The notes: a model not told the origin generated them from the sequence alone. 22,596 nucleotides of DNA from Verrucomicrobiota bacterium (GCA_030916665.1 JAUPWC010000137.1:1-22596); one strand, 5' to 3'; positions 1 through 7,847 are shown, counted from the stretch's first letter. Translations and numbers: made by a program.

Positions 1-432
1 CTCGTGGCGCCCATCGCCCCCACTGCCACATCACGTGCGGTCGTGCTACCGCCCGGTCGCTGGTATGATTTCTACACCGGCCGGCTCGCCGGCGGTGACA
101 CCACGATCACCGTCACGCCTGAAACCGACCGGATCCCGCTGTTCGTGCGCGATGGCGCCATCATTCCGCGCCTGGCGGGCGAGCCCCAGCGCGCGCCGCG
201 CCCCGACGAACGGCCCGCGCTCGAACTCTGGCATTACGGCGAGCAGCCCGGTGCGCTTCGCCTCTACGACGATGACGGCGAGACCTTCGCCTACGAGCGC
301 GGCGACGTCAGCTGGACCGATCTCCGCGCCGAGCGTGGTCCCGACGGCACATGGCGCGGTACGACGGTCCCGGTTGCCGGTTCCCAAACCTGGCGCTTCG
401 CTGGTGCCCGCTGGATTTTCCTCTCCCCATGA
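1..432 (+). CDS. Glycoside hydrolase family 31, C-terminal fragment
   Basis: This is the 3' end of a gene that begins before the window; the frame is open from base 1. The visible 143 residues match the distal beta-sandwich region of GH31 alpha-glucosidases/alpha-xylosidases: the strand LPPGRWYDFYTG is followed by the signature RIPLFVRDGAIIPRL and a DUF5110-like tail containing LRLYDDDGETFAYERGD. The catalytic (beta/alpha)8 barrel lies outside the window, so neither substrate nor catalytic residues can be read. GH31 enzymes remove alpha-linked glucose, xylose or related sugars from glycan ends. The stop overlaps the next start (ATGA, 429-432), which implies translational coupling with the beta-helix/GH88 gene and a shared role in glycan breakdown. 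The family call is secure from the C-terminal signature; the specificity is unknown. Confidence 0.85.
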   Translation, partial: LVAPIAPTATSRAVVLPPGRWYDFYTGRLAGGDTTITVTPETDRIPLFVRDGAIIPRLAGEPQRAPRPDERPALELWHYGEQPGALRLYDDDGETFAYERGDVSWTDLRAERGPDGTWRGTTVPVAGSQTWRFAGARWIFLSP

Positions 433-3059
433 AACTGCCCTCCCTCCTGCTCGTGTTCTCCGTCCTCGCGGCGGTGGTCTCTGCCGCTCCGGCCAAGCTT
501 GTTTCCTCCGGCCCGGACGGACGACTGAGCTACGCGCCCTATAACGCCGCCGGGGACACGATCCTCGATTTCTCGCACTGTGGCTACGGCGGAGGCGGCG
601 TGGCCCTGCCCCATGCCTTCGAGAAGCTCCGCCTCCGCGCAAACGAAACGGGCGATGACACGGCGCGCATCCAGGCGGCGCTGGACGAAGTGGCGCGCCT
701 GCCGCTCGGAGCCGATGGCCTCCGGGGCGCCGTGGTGTTGCAGCGCGGCGTTTACCGCGTTGAGGGCACGCTGCGTATCGGCGCGAGCGGCGTCGTGCTC
801 CGTGGCGAGGGTCAGGGCGAGACGGATACGGTGATCATCGCCACAGGGAAGAAGCAGCGCGTCCTCGTGGAAGTCATGGGCGGCGCCGCACCCGACCGCG
901 CCACCGCCCGCGCGGTCCGCATCACCGACGTCTATGTCCCGGTCGGGGCCCGCAGTTTCCGGGTGGCCGATGCCTCCGGCCTGAAGGTCGGAGAGACCGT
1001 CTTCGTGGACCGCCTCGGCAATGCCGCCTGGATCGCCGAACTGGACATGGACCACATCCCGCCCGACTCGGACGGCACGCCCTCGACCCAGTGGTCACCC
1101 TTCACCCTGGCCTTCGACCGCGTGATCACCGCGATTGACGGTCACCGCGTCACAGTGGACGCGCCGCTGGCCTGCTCGATTGACGAGCGCTGGGGCGGCG
1201 GCCAGTTGGTGCCCTACGCGGACCCGGCGCGGATCACGAACACGGGCGTCGAGAACCTGCGGGCCGTGTCCGTTTTTGACGCGGCCGTGCAGGAAAAGTA
1301 TCGCGACAAATTCACCTATGCCGCCGACGAGGCGCACGCTTTCCACGCCGTCAGCTTCAACCACGCGAAGAACTGCTGGGCGCGGGACATCACCGCCGTG
1401 AATTTCTACCACGGGGTTTCCCTGATCCAGCCCGGCGCGAAATGGATCACGGTGCAGGACTCCCGCAGCTTGGCGCCGGTGTCGAAGATCACCGGCGGAC
1501 GGCGTTACCCCTTTCACATCGGCGGCCAGCTGAGCCTCGTGCTTCGCTGCTACTCCGAGGGCGCCCGCCACGCCTTCGTCGTCAGCTCGCGCGTGCCCGG
1601 CCCGAACGCGTTTGTGTTCGGTGTGTCGCGGGAGGAGTTCGGCCACAGCGAACCGCACCACCGCTGGTCCACCGGCGGCCTCTATGACAACATTGAATCC
1701 GACATCGCCTTCCAGGACCGCAGCTCGATGGGCAGCGGCCATGGCTGGGCCGGCGCCAACTACGTCGCCTGGAACACCCGCGGCTCGCTCACCGTGCAGC
1801 AGCCCCCAACCGCGCAGAACTTCTCGTTCGGCCACCTTGGCAAGCGCAACGCGGGCGCGTTCCCGCGCCCCCAGGGACACTGGGAATCCTTCGGCCAACC
1901 CGTCGCCCCGCGCAGCCTCTATTTCACGCAGCTTCGTGACCGCCTGGGGCCACCCGCGCCGCTGGTGCAGGTGATCGACGGCGCATTGCAGCACGCCGCC
2001 CGGCAATACGAATTCATGCTGCGGGAGATCGAGGGTCAGCCTGGCCTGCCGCGCTCGGTCGAGAACAGCGCCCGCAAGATGTCCGAACGCGACTGGACCA
2101 TCGGTTTCTTTCCCGGCTCGTTGTGGTATCTGTTCGAGGCTACGGGCGACGCCATGTGGCGCGACGCCGCGCAGCGTTACACCGCCCGCACCGAGTCGTT
2201 CCAGCACAACCGCGGCACGCATGACGTCGGCTTCGTCCTCTACTGCAGCTACGGCAACGGCCTGCGCCTGACCGGCGAAGAGGCCTATCGCAGCGTGCTG
2301 CTGACCGGCGCGGCCTCGCTCGCCACTCGTTTCAGCCCGGTCGTGGGCGCGATCAAATCGTGGGACCGGCCGGGACGCTGGGATTTCCCCGTCATCGTGG
2401 ACAACATGATGAACCTCGAGCTGCTGCTGTGGGCGGCGCAAACCGACCCGCGTTACCGTGACATCGCGCTGAAGCATGCGGACACGACCCTACGCGAAAT
2501 CATCCGGCCCGACGGCAGCCAGTTCCACGTCGTCGAGTTCGACTCCGCGACGGGCAAGGTGAAGCAGAAGTTCACCCACCAGGGCGCGGCCGACGATTCG
2601 GTCTGGTCGCGCGGCCAGGCGTGGGCCACGTATGGTTACACGATGATGTTCCGGTTCACCCGCGATCCTCGTTATCTCAAGCAGGCGCGCGCGTGTGCCG
2701 ACTATGTCCTGAGTCACCCAAACCTGCCGGAAGACAAGGTGCCCTACTGGGATTTCAACGCCCCGCAGATTCCCGCGACCGCCCGCGACAGCTCGGCCTC
2801 CGCGCTGATGGCCTCCGCGCTCTACGAACTGGCCGACTATTCCGGTCCCGACGGCGTGCGCTACGCTGCCTTTGCCGAGGAAGTGCTCCGCAGCCTCGCC
2901 ACGCCCGCCTACCTGGCGCCCGTGGGCTCGAATTACGGCTTCCTGCTCGCCCACGCGACCGGCTCGTATCGGGCGCACTTGGAGGTGGATGTGCCCCTCA
3001 TCTACGGCGACTACTACTTCCTGGAAGCCCTGCTGCGCGCCCGCGCCCGGCTCAAGTGA
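429..3059 (+). CDS. Secreted fusion: parallel beta-helix (pectate-lyase-like) domain plus GH88 unsaturated glucuronyl hydrolase
   Basis: The product is 876 residues. I chose the ATG at 429 because it opens a clear signal peptide (MKLPSLLLVFSVLAAVVSA, cleavage near residue 20) and overlaps the GH31 stop. Residues about 20-490 look like a right-handed parallel beta-helix of the pectate-lyase type: an N-terminal cap with DDTARIQAAL, then repeated short strands such as GVVLRGEGQG and YPFHIGGQLSLVLRCYSEGA. Residues about 511-876 are a full GH88 domain, with GFFPGSLWYL, GTHDVGF (Asp599), IVDNMMNLELL (Asp658), DDSVWSRGQAW, YWDFNAP and a C-terminal DVPLIYGDYYFLEALLR. Asp599 and Asp658 align with the two catalytic Asp residues (88 and 149) known from the Bacillus UGL enzyme. 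GH88 hydrolyses the 4,5-unsaturated uronic acid left by polysaccharide lyases, so a lyase-plus-hydrolase enzyme in one chain is an attractive inference. The beta-helix could instead only bind substrate. The fusion is more than twice the usual GH88 length. Confidence 0.9.
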   Translation: MKLPSLLLVFSVLAAVVSAAPAKLVSSGPDGRLSYAPYNAAGDTILDFSHCGYGGGGVALPHAFEKLRLRANETGDDTARIQAALDEVARLPLGADGLRGAVVLQRGVYRVEGTLRIGASGVVLRGEGQGETDTVIIATGKKQRVLVEVMGGAAPDRATARAVRITDVYVPVGARSFRVADASGLKVGETVFVDRLGNAAWIAELDMDHIPPDSDGTPSTQWSPFTLAFDRVITAIDGHRVTVDAPLACSIDERWGGGQLVPYADPARITNTGVENLRAVSVFDAAVQEKYRDKFTYAADEAHAFHAVSFNHAKNCWARDITAVNFYHGVSLIQPGAKWITVQDSRSLAPVSKITGGRRYPFHIGGQLSLVLRCYSEGARHAFVVSSRVPGPNAFVFGVSREEFGHSEPHHRWSTGGLYDNIESDIAFQDRSSMGSGHGWAGANYVAWNTRGSLTVQQPPTAQNFSFGHLGKRNAGAFPRPQGHWESFGQPVAPRSLYFTQLRDRLGPPAPLVQVIDGALQHAARQYEFMLREIEGQPGLPRSVENSARKMSERDWTIGFFPGSLWYLFEATGDAMWRDAAQRYTARTESFQHNRGTHDVGFVLYCSYGNGLRLTGEEAYRSVLLTGAASLATRFSPVVGAIKSWDRPGRWDFPVIVDNMMNLELLLWAAQTDPRYRDIALKHADTTLREIIRPDGSQFHVVEFDSATGKVKQKFTHQGAADDSVWSRGQAWATYGYTMMFRFTRDPRYLKQARACADYVLSHPNLPEDKVPYWDFNAPQIPATARDSSASALMASALYELADYSGPDGVRYAAFAEEVLRSLATPAYLAPVGSNYGFLLAHATGSYRAHLEVDVPLIYGDYYFLEALLRARARLK

Positions 3060-4027
3060 TGGTCTGGTCCCGCCGCCGCTTCCTCGAAACGCTCGCCGCG
3101 GGCGCCACGCTGGCGGCAGCGCGCCCGTCTGCCCGTGCGGCGAGCGGGCCGGCCGATCGGGCGCATGGCTCCGGCATCAATGCCGTGCACGTCTTCGCGA
3201 AACCGTTTCACGCGCTCGATTATCCCGCCACCGCCGCCTTGATCGCGGAGGCCGGCGGGACGGGCATCGATTTCGCGGTGCGTCGCGGCGGGCATATCGA
3301 ACCTGCGCGCGCAAGCGAGGATCTCCCGCGGGCCGTGGCGGCCGCCCGCGCCGCCGGCCTGCGCGCCGACACGATCAGCAGCGATATTGTGGCGGCCACC
3401 CCCGAAGCCCGACGTCTGCTCACCGCCGCGCGCGACGCGGGCATCCGTGTGTATCGGCTCGGCCACTTCACTTACGACGCCTCGATCGGACCTTGGGCGA
3501 CCCTGCAGCGGCTGAAACCCCAACTGCAGGCCCTTGCGGCGCTCAATGCGGAGATCGGCATTCATGGCGCCATCCAGAACCACAGTGGAAACGGTCGGGT
3601 CGGCGCGGCGGGCTGGGACCTGCACGAGCTCGTGCGCGATCATGACCCGCGGTGGCTCGGTTGCCAGTTCGATATACGCCATGCGACCGCCATCGGCGCC
3701 ACCTCCTGGGGCACAACTTTCGATCTGCTCGCGCCGTGGGTCCATTCCATCGTCCTCAAGGATTTTCGCTGGCTCCAAAGTCCGGGCGCGCAGCGAATCG
3801 AAAACGTCCCCCTAGGCGCCGGAATCTGCGACCTCGCGGATTTCGCGCGGCGCGTCAACCGGCTGCCGCAACCGGTCACGTGCTCCCTCCACCTCGAGTT
3901 CGAACCGTTCGAGCCCGCACCCGCCATCGTCTCCCCCCAGCTGCGGGCGGAACTCGTCGCCGGACTTCGACGCGAGTTGGATACGCTCACGACCTTGCCC
4001 GGCGGATCCAGCCGCGCGGGAGGCTGA
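3059..4027 (+). CDS. Tat-exported sugar phosphate isomerase/epimerase-like TIM barrel
   Basis: The product is 322 residues. The ATG at 3059 overlaps the preceding stop (TGATG) and opens a twin-arginine signal, SRRRFLETLAAGATLAAA (residues 4-21), predicting Tat export to the periplasm. The rest has the xylose-isomerase-like TIM-barrel pattern (AP endonuclease 2 family). Candidate metal and catalytic residues are His169 and His175 in IHGAIQNHSGNG, Asp205 and His208 in CQFDIRHA, Lys234-Asp235 in VLKDFRW, and Glu280 in LHLEFEP. This superfamily covers epimerases, isomerases and dehydratase-like enzymes, so the reaction cannot be named. Export of such a protein inside a glycan operon suggests it acts on sugars released by the neighbouring GH31/GH88 enzymes or on products of the downstream dehydrogenase. 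The next gene starts 9 bp later, consistent with one transcript. Confidence 0.82.
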   Translation: MVWSRRRFLETLAAGATLAAARPSARAASGPADRAHGSGINAVHVFAKPFHALDYPATAALIAEAGGTGIDFAVRRGGHIEPARASEDLPRAVAAARAAGLRADTISSDIVAATPEARRLLTAARDAGIRVYRLGHFTYDASIGPWATLQRLKPQLQALAALNAEIGIHGAIQNHSGNGRVGAAGWDLHELVRDHDPRWLGCQFDIRHATAIGATSWGTTFDLLAPWVHSIVLKDFRWLQSPGAQRIENVPLGAGICDLADFARRVNRLPQPVTCSLHLEFEPFEPAPAIVSPQLRAELVAGLRRELDTLTTLPGGSSRAGG

Positions 4028-4036
4028 CTCGGTCCG

Positions 4037-6196
4037 ATGACACGGCGCATCCCACTCGCTCCCGCGCTACTGCTGGCCTCCGTCACCCCAATGGCGGAGG
4101 CAGACGATCCCGCTGCGCGCACCGCCCTGCCCCTCTACCAGGTGATCCCAGCAGCACCGGCCTCCACTCTTACTCCAGCCGATGACTGGCCGGATCCCGG
4201 CACATTTCGCACCTGGACGGTCTCGCATGGCGACGCGGGCGCGCGCCGCTATTCCGCCCTGCAACAGATCAACCGGGAGAACGTGCACCGGCTAAAGCTG
4301 GCCTGGATCTACCGGTCGGGCGACGGCGCACGCAATATCCAGGCCAACCCGATTGTCGTCGACGGCGTGCTCTACGGCCCCACCGCCGGTCGCGCGATCG
4401 TCGCGCTGGACGCCACGACCGGCACCGAGCGCTGGCGCTACCAGGTCGAGGCTCCCGCGCAGCTCGGATTGGAGGACGCTCCCGCACGTCGCGGACTCGT
4501 CTACTGGCCTGGGCGCGACGGAGTTCCGGCGCGCCTGGTGTTCGCCAGTGGCCGGTGGCTGTATGCCCTCGACCCCGCCACCGGCCGTCCGCTGGAATCC
4601 TTCGGCGAGGGAGGACGCGTCCCGTTCCCAACCGGCGGCACCGCCGTCGGGACCATCTTCGCCGACAACTACATCGTGCCCGGCCTGTGGGGCGACGTTT
4701 TCAGCTTCGACCTCGTCACCGGCCGTCAGCAGTGGCGGTTCCACACCATCCCCCGGGATGGCGAATTCGGCGCCGACACCTGGCGTGGCTCCGTGCGCGA
4801 CGGCGCCCACCCGTGGGGTGGCATGGCGCTCGATGAACACCGCGGGATCGCCTACATCGCGGTCGGCGCCGCCCGGCCGGACTTCATCGGCGTGGACCGG
4901 CTCGGGGATAACCTATTCTCCAACTGTCTGGTGGCGCTGGATGCGCGCACCGGGCGCCGGCTCTGGCATTTCCAGCATGTGCGGCATGACATCTGGGATC
5001 TCGACAATCCGGCTCCGCCCAATCTTGTCACCGTCGAGCGCGAAGGTCGGCGCGTTGATGCCGTAGCCTGCCTGACCAAGGAAGGGGGCACGCTGTTGCT
5101 CGACCGGGTCACCGGCGAGCCCCTGTTCCCGTTCCGGATGCGCCGGGCTCCGGTCTCGACCCTCCCTGGGGAGCAGACCGCCCCATATCAACCGTTCCCG
5201 GAACTACCGGAACCGCTGTCCAGCCCGGAGGTGCGCCTCGAGGATCTCACCGACCGTTCACCTGAGGCGCATGCCTTCGTGCTCCGCCAAGTGGCCCGCT
5301 CCACCTACGGTTGGTTCGAGCCACCTCGCTTGGGCGTGCCCATGCTCTATCACAGTTCGCGTGGTGGCCCCGAATGGACCGGCGCCGCCGTCGACGTCCC
5401 GACCGGCCGGCTGTATGTTAGCACCAACCATGTGCTTGGCCAGGCCACCGTGCACCTGTCGGACGAACAGGACCGCGACCCGGCACTGCCGCCGTCGCGG
5501 GGCGAGACCGTCTATCAACAGCTCTGCGCCGCCTGCCATGGCGACAAACGCCAGGGCTTGGGCATGGTGCCGTCGCTCGTCGGGCTGCGCCATCGGCGCG
5601 ATGACGCCAGCGTCACCGAGCTGCTCCGCGTCGGGGGCAACGGCATGCCTGCGATTCCCACGCTGGAGGCGATTGATCGCGCTGCGCTGCTGGATTTTCT
5701 GATGCGGCGCAATCAACCGCCCCCCGCGCCCAAGGCGCGCCAAACGACGCGATACTTTGCGGTCGGCTACAAGTTCGTCACCGATCACGAAGGCTATCCC
5801 GGCTCCAAGCCGCCGTGGGGTCAGCTGCAATGCCTCGATCTCAACACGGGCCGGATCCTCTGGCGCAAGCCGCTCGGCATTTATCCGGAGCTGGTCGCCC
5901 AAGGCCTGCCCCCGACCGGCACGCAGAATTTTGGTGGCCCGACTGTAACGGCCGGCGGGCTCGTGTTCGTTGGCGGCACTCGAGATGAAATGATTCGGGC
6001 CTTCGATGCAAACAGCGGTGAGGAACTCTGGTCGGCGCAACTGCCCTTCGGCGGCTACTCCCCACCCACCGTATACGAGGCGGGCGGACGGCAGTTCATC
6101 GTGATCGCCGCGACCGGCGGCGGCAAGATGGGCACCAAAGAGGGCGACTCTTATGCAGCCTTTGCCTTGCCCATGGATGCCATAGGTAACCAATAA
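4037..6196 (+). CDS. PQQ-dependent dehydrogenase (quinoprotein glucose dehydrogenase-like) with inserted cytochrome c domain
   Basis: The product is 719 residues, with a short signal peptide (MTRRIPLAPALLLASVTPMAEA). The beta-propeller resembles PQQ-dependent glucose dehydrogenases: WTVSHGDAGARRYSALQQIN near residue 58, repeated strands such as IVALDATTG and LVALDARTGRRLWHFQ, and the block RHDIWDLDNPAPPN (residues 316-329), which corresponds to the catalytic HDLWD region of E. coli Gcd. No membrane-anchor helices are seen. Between propeller strands, at about residues 486-560, sits a class I cytochrome c domain with haem motif CAACH (Cys497, Cys500, His501) and a likely distal Met537 in NGMPAIP. 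The propeller then resumes at YFAVGYKFV. The protein should oxidise a sugar or alcohol in the periplasm and pass electrons internally from PQQ to haem. It ends the operon. A GGGAGG at 4018-4023 is the only purine-rich candidate ribosome site found at any start here, though 13 nt from the ATG is long. Substrate unknown. Confidence 0.88.
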   Translation: MTRRIPLAPALLLASVTPMAEADDPAARTALPLYQVIPAAPASTLTPADDWPDPGTFRTWTVSHGDAGARRYSALQQINRENVHRLKLAWIYRSGDGARNIQANPIVVDGVLYGPTAGRAIVALDATTGTERWRYQVEAPAQLGLEDAPARRGLVYWPGRDGVPARLVFASGRWLYALDPATGRPLESFGEGGRVPFPTGGTAVGTIFADNYIVPGLWGDVFSFDLVTGRQQWRFHTIPRDGEFGADTWRGSVRDGAHPWGGMALDEHRGIAYIAVGAARPDFIGVDRLGDNLFSNCLVALDARTGRRLWHFQHVRHDIWDLDNPAPPNLVTVEREGRRVDAVACLTKEGGTLLLDRVTGEPLFPFRMRRAPVSTLPGEQTAPYQPFPELPEPLSSPEVRLEDLTDRSPEAHAFVLRQVARSTYGWFEPPRLGVPMLYHSSRGGPEWTGAAVDVPTGRLYVSTNHVLGQATVHLSDEQDRDPALPPSRGETVYQQLCAACHGDKRQGLGMVPSLVGLRHRRDDASVTELLRVGGNGMPAIPTLEAIDRAALLDFLMRRNQPPPAPKARQTTRYFAVGYKFVTDHEGYPGSKPPWGQLQCLDLNTGRILWRKPLGIYPELVAQGLPPTGTQNFGGPTVTAGGLVFVGGTRDEMIRAFDANSGEELWSAQLPFGGYSPPTVYEAGGRQFIVIAATGGGKMGTKEGDSYAAFALPMDAIGNQ

Positions 6197-6267
6197 ATCG
6201 CTCGACGATTATCCTCGATTTTCAGCCTGCTTGGAGCGGATGGCCGATCGCCCACGCCAGTGTCGCA

Positions 6268-6441
6268 GCGGATTAGGAAACGACCGTGTCGCGAACCGGA
6301 AAATACCACCCCGGCCGGCGGCAAATTTGAACTCACGCAACTGTAGTTCAGGAAGCTGTGCTTTGGAACGAGTCCATCGCCATGGGGTTACAAAATCTTC
6401 CTAATCCGCCCCGACTCGTTCACATGCCTCCAGCCGGGGTG
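6268..6441. repeat. Nested and crossing perfect inverted repeats next to tRNA-Arg
   Basis: The 245-bp gap after the PQQ gene has no credible ORF but holds three perfect inverted-repeat pairs. A 12-bp pair lies at 6268-6279 (GCGGATTAGGAA) and 6398-6409. A 9-bp pair lies at 6366-6374 (GAACGAGTC) and 6413-6421. Another 9-bp pair lies at 6307-6315 (CACCCCGGC) and 6433-6441, ending one base before the tRNA. The last two pairs nest, while the 12-bp pair crosses them, so they could not all form one simple stem. The block TTAGGAAACG at 6273-6282 also occurs in the anticodon arm of the adjacent tRNA gene. This may be a decayed mobile-element end, an attachment-site scar or a folded trailer of the tRNA transcript. 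The repeats are seen directly; the meaning is unknown. Confidence 0.5.
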
Positions 6442-6514
6442 TGCCCCCGCCCGGAATTGAACCGGGATCACACGTTTAGGAAACGCGCGCTCTATCCATT
6501 TGAGCTACGGGGAC
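6442..6514 (-). tRNA. tRNA-Arg (anticodon CCT)
   Basis: The minus strand folds as a complete 73-nt cloverleaf. The acceptor stem GTCCCCG pairs with CGGGGGC (one G-U), followed by discriminator A. The D stem is GCTC/GAGC, the anticodon stem is CGCGT/ACGTG with one G-U, and the anticodon loop is TTCCTAA. The T arm is CCCGG-TTCAATT-CCGGG. The anticodon CCT lies at 6478-6480 (read as AGG on the plus strand) and decodes the arginine codon AGG. CCA is not encoded after the discriminator. The gene stands alone, divergent from rpsR. It was assigned by manual folding. Confidence 0.95.
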
Positions 6515-6569
6515 TAAAGGTATTTCCAAACAGGCCCGCCGGGGGGCATTGGCAACTTAAAAATGCCCG

Positions 6570-6598
6570 TTGACAGAGCGGACCCGAATCCCAACGTT
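6570..6598 (+). promoter_or_regulatory. Possible sigma-70-type promoter of rpsR
   Basis: A perfect -35 hexamer TTGACA lies at 6570-6575. At 17 bp spacing the -10 position is AACGTT (6593-6598), which matches the consensus poorly. The site is 20 bp before the rpsR ATG and points at it, so it is the best promoter candidate in the tRNA/rpsR divergent gap. The weak -10 keeps confidence low. Confidence 0.3.
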
Positions 6599-6617
6599 CC
6601 GCCCTCCTTTTCTTAAC

Positions 6618-6809
6618 ATGAGCACCGAACAGAAGCAACAGAGCCTCACGCCCGAGCAGGTTCCCGTCACCGCCCCGCAGCATTTTGCCCGCTACATCAC
6701 CGACACCGGCAAGATCCTCCCGCGCAAATACACGGGCCTGTCGGCCAAGCAGCAGCGCAAGGTCACCTCGACCATCAAGACCGCGCGCAACCTGCTGACG
6801 ATGCAATAA
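6618..6809 (+). CDS. rpsR: 30S ribosomal protein bS18
   Basis: The product is 63 residues from the ATG at 6618. An upstream in-frame start would add a non-homologous N-terminus, so it was not used. The core matches bS18: ARYITDTGKILPRKYTGLS followed by AKQQRKVTSTIKTARNLL, the basic region that contacts 16S rRNA beside bS6 on the small-subunit platform. It is shorter than the 75-residue E. coli protein and has no cysteine, so it is the zinc-independent type. It stands alone: the usual partners rpsF, ssb and rplI are not adjacent, and a strong terminator follows directly. A second rpsR copy elsewhere is possible but not visible. The leader shows no Shine-Dalgarno; just before the ATG it is pyrimidine-rich (CCTCCTTTTCTT). 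Confidence 0.9.
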   Translation: MSTEQKQQSLTPEQVPVTAPQHFARYITDTGKILPRKYTGLSAKQQRKVTSTIKTARNLLTMQ

Positions 6810-6832
6810 GCCGTTGCCCAAGCGACGCTTTC

Positions 6833-6859
6833 AGCCGGAGCATTTGCTCCGGCTTTTTT
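6833..6859 (+). terminator. Rho-independent terminator after rpsR
   Basis: AGCCGGAGC (6833-6841) pairs perfectly with GCTCCGGCT (6846-6854) across a four-base ATTT loop and is followed by a run of six T (6854-6859). It is a textbook intrinsic terminator, 24 bp after the rpsR stop and only 10 bp before the next start codon. Confidence 0.93.
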
Positions 6860-6869
6860 ATCGCCCGAA

Positions 6870-7847
6870 ATGAAGGCCCGCCTCCACCGACCCACCCCGG
6901 CCGCCCTGCGCCAACTCGCCTCCGTGCTGCGCGACGGCGGCCTGGTGGCCATCCCGACCGAAACCGTTTACGGTTTGGCGGCCCACGCGTTGGACACCAA
7001 GGCCTGCCGCGCCATTTTCCGCGCCAAGGGCCGGCCGGCTCACGACCCGCTGATCGTCCATGTGCTGGATCTGGCCCATGCGGAGGAACTCTCCGACTTC
7101 AACATTGCCGCGAGGAAGCTCACGCGCGCCTTTTGGCCCGGGCCGCTCACGCTCGTGTTGCCCAAGAAACCATGCGTGCCCGGGATCGTGACCTCCGGCG
7201 GTCCGACCGTTGCACTCCGTTCGCCGGCCCACCCGCTTGCCCGGCGTTTGCTCAAGCTCGCCGGCGTGCCGCTGGCCGCCCCGAGCGCCAATCCGTTCAC
7301 CTACATCAGCCCGACCACGGCCGAGCATGTCCGCCAAGGGCTCGGCTCACGCATCCCGCACATCCTCGACGGCGGTCCCTGCCCGATCGGCGTGGAGTCC
7401 GCCGTGCTCGACCTGTCGCGGTCGGGCCGCCCGCGCATCCTGCGCCCGGGCGCCATCAGCGCCGAGCAGATCGCCCGGGTGCTCAAAACCAAGGTCACCA
7501 CCGTGCGCCGCGCCGGCAAGAAAGGCGTCCGCCTGCTTGCCCCCGGCCTGCTCGACAAGCACTACAGCCCGCGCACGCCGCTGACCATGGCCGACTCACC
7601 CCGCGCCACCGGTGACGGCCAGGCGATCATCCTGTTGCGCAAGCCAGCGGGAAACATTCTCCCCGGCGTTTACTGGCTCAGCCGGCGCGGCGCTCTCGCG
7701 GAGATCGCCCGCAATCTTTATCGCGTGCTGCGCGAAGCCGACGCCGGCGGCCACCGCCGGATTTTCGTGGAAAAACTCCCTCCGACCGTCGGCGGGATTG
7801 CCGCCGCCATCAACGACCGCCTCCGCCGCGCCGCTGCGAAGCGGTAA
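6870..7847 (+). CDS. tsaC: L-threonylcarbamoyladenylate synthase, Sua5 type
   Basis: The product is 325 residues. The enzyme makes threonylcarbamoyl-AMP from threonine, bicarbonate and ATP, the first step of t6A37 modification of ANN-decoding tRNAs; TsaD, TsaB and TsaE complete it. The YrdC-like domain (about residues 8-200) shows PTETVYGL (29-36), RAKGRPAHDPL (51-61), PSAN (138-141) and GGPCPIGVESAV (168-179). The C-terminal part, about 210-325, contains a linker and the extra Sua5 domain (LLAPGLLDKHYSPRTPL), so this is the long Sua5 form rather than single-domain TsaC. The start is fixed by homology, since LRDGGLVAIPTET is close to the N-terminus. The rpsR terminator ends only 10 bp before the ATG, leaving no room for a normal leader. 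Expression may depend on readthrough or on a start inside the hairpin region. Confidence 0.92.
   Translation: MKARLHRPTPAALRQLASVLRDGGLVAIPTETVYGLAAHALDTKACRAIFRAKGRPAHDPLIVHVLDLAHAEELSDFNIAARKLTRAFWPGPLTLVLPKKPCVPGIVTSGGPTVALRSPAHPLARRLLKLAGVPLAAPSANPFTYISPTTAEHVRQGLGSRIPHILDGGPCPIGVESAVLDLSRSGRPRILRPGAISAEQIARVLKTKVTTVRRAGKKGVRLLAPGLLDKHYSPRTPLTMADSPRATGDGQAIILLRKPAGNILPGVYWLSRRGALAEIARNLYRVLREADAGGHRRIFVEKLPPTVGGIAAAINDRLRRAAAKR

Noticed and set aside
6358..6573. A 71-codon plus-strand frame over the tRNA gene
   Set aside because: It reads through the complete tRNA-Arg cloverleaf and shows no family resemblance.
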